From Anaeromyces robustus (taxonomy: Eukaryota; Neocallimastigomycota; Neocallimastigomycetes; Neocallimastigales; Neocallimastigaceae), in assembly GCA_002104895.1 (NCBI GenBank), contig MCFG01000508.1:1-39867 (forward strand): a stretch of DNA of 39,867 nt, read 5' to 3'. The stretch's first letter is position 1; every line of letters starts with the position of its first letter. Under the pieces are notes generated by a model. It worked only from the letters and a program-made list of their open reading frames with translations. It did not search any database and was not told the DNA's origin. Both the position numbers and the translations under genes were made by a program. Of this stretch, positions 36,601 through 39,867 are shown piece by piece.

Positions 36601-38020
36601 TTTCATTTAAATTATTTTCTTTATTTACATCTGCTCCATGATCAATTAAATATTTTACATTATTTATATTATCCTTTTTGCATGCATAAAACAATGGTGT
36701 TTCACCTTCCCAGTTGGAAGTATTTATACTTGCTCCAAGTTCAATTAAATATTTTACCAAATTTTCATTTCCTTTCTCATAGGCATTAAATAATGGTGTT
36801 GTTCCATCAGCATTACTCTGAATATTCATATTTTTATCTGCCCCACGACTAATTAAATATTTTACTATTTTTTCATCTCCATTCAAGCTAGCGTAATATA
36901 ATGGTGTTTCATTGTCAAAATTTTCTTGATTAACAGCACCATGTTCCACTAAATATTTAACTATATTTTCATTTCCATTTAAGCAAGCAAAAAATAAAGG
37001 TGTACTTTCATCACTCAATAATTTATCTACTATGGCACCATGTTCAACTAAATACTTTACTGTATCTTCAAGTCCATTTTCACATGCTTGTACTAGTGCT
37101 GAATTATCATTGTTGCTAATTTCATTTATATATGCACCTTGATCTACCAAGTATTCTATCAAATTTTCATTTTTACTTAAACAAGCTTTCATTAATGGGG
37201 TTTCATCATCTTTATTTTTTTTATTTATATTTGCTCCATGTTCAAGTAAATATTTTACTGTATTTTCAAGTCCGTTTTCACAAGCATAAAATAATAATGA
37301 CTCATTATTTGAATTTTCTTTACTCGTATCTGCTCCTTGTTCAATTAAATATTTTATAATATTTTCATTTTTACTTTTACAAGCATAAAATATTGGAATT
37401 TCACCTTTTCTATTTTCTTTATTTATATTTGCTCCATGTTCAATTAAATATTTTATTATATTATCATTTCCATTTTCACATGCTTTGAAAAATGGTGTAT
37501 CTCCATCACTATACTCCATATTAATATCTGCTCCAAGTTCAAGTAAATATTTCGTTATTCTTTCATTTCCATTTAGACAAGCACTTTCTAAATATAAATT
37601 ACTAATGTTATAATAATGACTAGAATTGTCATCTTTACTTTTTGAAATTATGTATATATCATTTGAAATTTGTTTTTTTAATTCCGAAGTAGATATTGGA
37701 ATTTTATTTTTGTAATGAATAAGTAAATTTTTAATAAATTCATTATCATAAAATCTAAAATTTTCAAAAATAATATCTACTAAAACATTATTATCATCCT
37801 TCAATAATCTTTTTAATAAAGGTGTAGATACCTCTAAATATTTATTACATTTTTCAATAATAAATTGTAATCTTTCAGAAGTAAGTAAATCTCTGTCGTA
37901 AATTTCTAAAACAATATCTTTTTTACAATCTTCATTATCACTTTTTCTTAAAATTTCAATTTCATTAATATTTTTATTATCAATTGCAGTTACATATGAA
38001 TCAATTTGTAAATTATCCAT
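33683..38020 (-). CDS. Giant ankyrin-repeat protein (1445 residues)
   Basis: A single intronless ORF from ATG 38020 to TAA 33683. Residues 1 to about 135 are a non-ankyrin N-terminal region, with helices around TSERLQFIIEKCNKYL and LLKDDNNVLVDIIFENF. A similar cap is, from recall, common in ankyrin proteins of anaerobic gut fungi. Residues about 136-1057 hold about 28 ankyrin repeats close to GETPLFKACENGNENIVKYL followed by IEHGANINKEN. A charged Asn/Lys-rich linker follows (about 1058-1141), then eight more repeats (about 1142-1402) and an acidic tail of about 43 residues ending MPIDI. Repeats form a solenoid used for protein binding; no enzyme domain, signal peptide or membrane segment is seen, so a cytosolic or nuclear scaffold is inferred. 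Small insertions occur in repeats 8, 12 and 32. Plus-strand ORFs across it are shadows. Confidence 0.92.
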   Translation of the reverse strand: MDNLQIDSYVTAIDNKNINEIEILRKSDNEDCKKDIVLEIYDRDLLTSERLQFIIEKCNKYLEVSTPLLKRLLKDDNNVLVDIIFENFRFYDNEFIKNLLIHYKNKIPISTSELKKQISNDIYIISKSKDDNSSHYYNISNLYLESACLNGNERITKYLLELGADINMEYSDGDTPFFKACENGNDNIIKYLIEHGANINKENRKGEIPIFYACKSKNENIIKYLIEQGADTSKENSNNESLLFYACENGLENTVKYLLEHGANINKKNKDDETPLMKACLSKNENLIEYLVDQGAYINEISNNDNSALVQACENGLEDTVKYLVEHGAIVDKLLSDESTPLFFACLNGNENIVKYLVEHGAVNQENFDNETPLYYASLNGDEKIVKYLISRGADKNMNIQSNADGTTPLFNAYEKGNENLVKYLIELGASINTSNWEGETPLFYACKKDNINNVKYLIDHGADVNKENNLNETPIFYAIDFGNEELVKYLIKHKARINKENWEGKTPLFVACENENVNENIVKYLIKYGASINKENKEGETPLFKACKNANENIIKYLIKYGSNINKENNKGKTPLFEVCECEKEDIVKYFVEHKANIEKEDNEGETPIFIACEKGNENIVKYLVEQGANINKENKRGEIPLFRACKNGNINIVKYLIEHGADIKKENNDKETLLFNICENGNIDLVKYFIEHGCNINKENLSQETPLFYACKSGNENLVKYLMKQNGVEINKENAKGEIPLFKAYESGNENLVKFLIEQGADINKRSHSNESSLFYACRGNNVNIIGSLIENGSNIDQENIRHETPLFYACQCENKPVVEYLVENGANINIENEVGETPLFEICKNGNIKILSYLIDHNAEVNHSNHKGETPLFKAFDHKNIMIVKYLILSGANPDQLNRKGYTVLDKACKYGYENLVKYLIKYGAKVNKINGDGETALYKAIENGNEIITKYLVYVGAFINIENNEGETPLYKACRGGKDNVIKILIKYGADLNYKNRWNGETPLFKCVQRGNDNMVKYLIKYGASTNIKNWKGETPLSIAIQLGNKKMIKYLKKNDNNDNVESSQYYSIQVNENENENPLLKDIKDLLNINKITTSNINDSKKMEMGKIKENNHNHNNPFFKLKGKKDNEKIMKDIENDILLFNACENGNIGTIKSLIKKKININQVNPYDHTPLSYACKLGDENVVKCLVKHGADVNKETSNRETALFKACQNGNENIIKYLIKHKAKVDKVNWEGETPLFKYCDNKKDNGKENIIKLFVKNGADINKENAYGETLLFKACKYGKENIIKLLIKYGANINKGNSQGETPLYKVCENGNKNIVKYLVENGANINKSNKKGETPLFIACKYKYEDIVNYLIENGADINKENIYGETPLLYAYANNNGDLVYYLYEHGAIMKNNENIRKNEDGIQLKEKPIDILDILDLHDDSYNEEIMPIDI

Positions 38021-38637
38021 TTAAATTTTATATATTGGATATTCTATTAAACGAAGTTAATGAAAATATAATACAATAGAATTTTTTATTATTATTTTTT
38101 ATTAATAAATTAATTAATTAATTTATTTATTAATTTGTTTGTTTGTTTGTTTTATCATTTATTATATTTATTCACTTTACAATTTCATTACTTTTTAATT
38201 ATAGAAAGAATAAAATTATTTTATTATTAATAATTTAATTAAAAAGAAAATGCTGATAAGAAAATTATATTTTTTCAAAAAAGTTTATTAAAATATTTTT
38301 AAAAAGTTATTGAAAATATAAATTAAAATAATAATAAATATATAAATAAATAAATATATAATAAATATATAATAATAAATAAATAAAAATATAATAATAA
38401 ATAAATAAATATAATAATAAATAAATAAATACAGAGTATTAAATTAAATAAATAATTATGAATAAATAAATAGAGTATTAAATAAATAAATAATAATTAA
38501 TTAAATAAATAAATAAATAATAATAAATAAATATATAAATATATAATATTATATAAATAAATAAATAAATACAAAGTATTAAATAAATAAATAATTAATA
38601 CTTAATAAATTAATTTATTAATTATTAAATAAACAAA

Positions 38638-38668
<31 letters not shown>

Positions 38669-39578
38669 AAATTAAATAAATAAATAAATAAATATATTAG
38701 AAAATACATATAATTTTATGAATAAATACTCAAAATTCTTTTTTTTTTTTTTTCATAAAAAACTATATTAGGTTTATTTTCACATTTTCTTTTTATATAT
38801 TTTAAGCCAATAAAAAAGTAGAAATAATAAAATCTCAAAATTTTAATATATAAACTTAATTAAAGTATTAAACTTTAAATATTATCAATATATTATTTAT
38901 ATATTAAAATTTAATTATTAATAATTATTTATATTTAAATTAACCAATAATTCTTCATAAAATGTTGTAACTATGTTACATTTTTCTGTTATCAGCAGTG
39001 AAGAAAAAAAAAAATTTAATATATATTATATTTATTTTTGACAATTTCCTTTAATAATAAATACATTTCAATACCGGAAAAAGAAAGCCAATCCAAAGGA
39101 TTCTTTAAGCATTCAATTGAACTGTAGTAATAATCGAATACAAAAGGGCAGTGACATCAATATAAAAAACGTGATTCATTATCATAAAATTTTTACCATA
39201 TTTATTTTTTAACTTTAATAAATATATTTAATTAATAACAAATATTAATAATTTTACTTTAAATAAATGATATATCAATAGATAATAATAATATATAATT
39301 AAATATAAAAGATTATCTTTTCAATGCCTTAAAAAATTAATAACTTTCAGTTGGTTGATTTTTTACTTTAAAAAAAATAACTTATAAGTTCAATACAATT
39401 TTTTTTCATCATTATTACCTAAATCTTTTTAAATCGAAAATCTAAATTTTATCTTATTGAATCATTATGATTATTTAAAGTATAAATATAAAAAATTTTA
39501 ATATATTTCAAAATCATTGGTTAGAGTAGGTTCTACATTATATCATGGTAAATCCGCTATTATCAAAAAAAAATAACT
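38021..39578. other. AT-rich region upstream of the ankyrin gene
   Basis: This contains the 5' flank of the ankyrin gene, a tetranucleotide array and a more complex island at 38960-39180. The island carries GTTATCAGCAGTGAAG, CCGGAAAAAGAAAGCCAATC and AAGGGCAGTGACATCAA but no sustained frame and no tRNA boxes. It might be remnant coding DNA or a non-coding RNA; I cannot say which. Confidence 0.5.
38330..38695. repeat. TAAA array with recurring GTATTAAAT units
   Basis: A long array of TAAA/AATA units, interrupted by four related higher-order pieces: AGAGTATTAAATTAAATAAA, GAGTATTAAATAAATAAATA (38472 on) and ACAAAGTATTAAATAAATAA (38571 on), plus AT-rich variants. It is a degenerate compound satellite. 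Confidence 0.75.
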
Positions 39579-39720
39579 TTTATAGCACATAATTCATACT
39601 TCATCTTTATTGAATTTAATTATTAAAAATACATGAATCATAAAAAAACTCATAATAAAAAAATGATACTAAAAAAAATAAAAAAAAACCAGTTAAACAT
39701 TATAGATAATAATGAATAAT
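39579..39720. repeat. Dispersed repeat copy B
   Basis: Same orientation and same 142-bp length as 7571-7712, aligning end to end with modest substitutions and small compensating length changes in A-runs. Matching blocks include CTTTATTGAATTTAA, AATACATGAATCATAAAAAA, AATGATACTAAAAAAAATAA, AACCAGT and ATTATAGATAATAAT. Unlike copy A it has no GAATAGGACAAAT direct repeats at its edges. Confidence 0.65.
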
Positions 39721-39867
39721 ATTGGAGGGAAAAAAAGTATAATAATATGTAAAAACAATAAATTCATACTAGCCCTTAATTCTACATATAGAATTAAAGT
39801 AAAAAATTGATCATCTATCCTATTCTACTTAGGTCGGTAAAAAGTATAGGATTATCAAAAAAAAAAA
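39721..39867. other. Unassigned window end
   Basis: Moderately complex sequence (GGAGGGAAAA, CATACTAGCCCTTAATTC, CTTAGGTCGG) with no sustained frame. It may belong to a larger element of which copy B is a part, but the window ends here. Confidence 0.4.

Noticed and set aside
35946-37359. Plus-strand ORFs over the ankyrin gene
   Set aside because: They are the complement of the 99-bp ankyrin repeat and show the same period. The minus-strand frame has the family consensus and a complete 1445-codon reading.

Overview
The window is extremely A+T-rich nuclear DNA, with long stretches made almost only of A and T, many homopolymers, and TAA/TTTA-type microsatellites. It is sparsely genic. Three loci look intact: a secreted threonine-rich repeat protein, an intron-containing acetylornithine aminotransferase with a leader-like N-terminus, and a 1445-residue ankyrin-repeat protein. 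GT...AG introns, organelle-type leader, A-rich 5' leaders and absence of operons make it eukaryotic. Gene content and style (very low GC, giant N/K-rich ankyrin protein in one exon, Thr-stalk secreted proteins, an Rpn/PD-(D/E)XK transposase-like relic) best fit an anaerobic gut fungus (Neocallimastigomycota). A dictyostelid or another AT-rich protist is the main alternative. This placement is inference from style and family recall, not from a marker gene.

Layout. 1-5160 is gene-poor and holds two perfect fold-backs (4420-4458 and 4644-4685). 5226-6542 (+) is the secreted Thr-rich repeat protein, with a recent 276-bp in-frame tandem duplication. 6543 to about 21780 is a 15-kb stretch with no supportable gene; it contains one copy of a 142-bp dispersed repeat (7571-7712). 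21.8-26.4 kb is a graveyard of decayed coding sequence. It holds an Rpn/PD-(D/E)XK family relic (22942-24203, +) and, tail-to-tail with it, a frameshifted secreted protein relic that ends in a Thr-rich tail (24942-26416, -). 26.4-29.7 kb is AT-rich spacer with a possible inverted-repeat element (28020-28185). 29712-31898 (+) is ARG8 in four exons. 31.9-33.68 kb is spacer, including a T-rich minisatellite. 33683-38020 (-) is the ankyrin gene. 38021-39867 is spacer with a tetranucleotide array and the second copy of the dispersed repeat (39579-39720).

The genes do not form a pathway. ARG8 is arginine-biosynthesis housekeeping. The ankyrin protein is probably a cytoplasmic binding scaffold. The Thr-rich protein is probably exported to the wall or extracellular space. 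The most informative parts are the decay patterns in the 22-26 kb relics, the fresh duplication in the Thr-rich gene, an unannotated dispersed repeat, and a possible two-start arrangement in ARG8.
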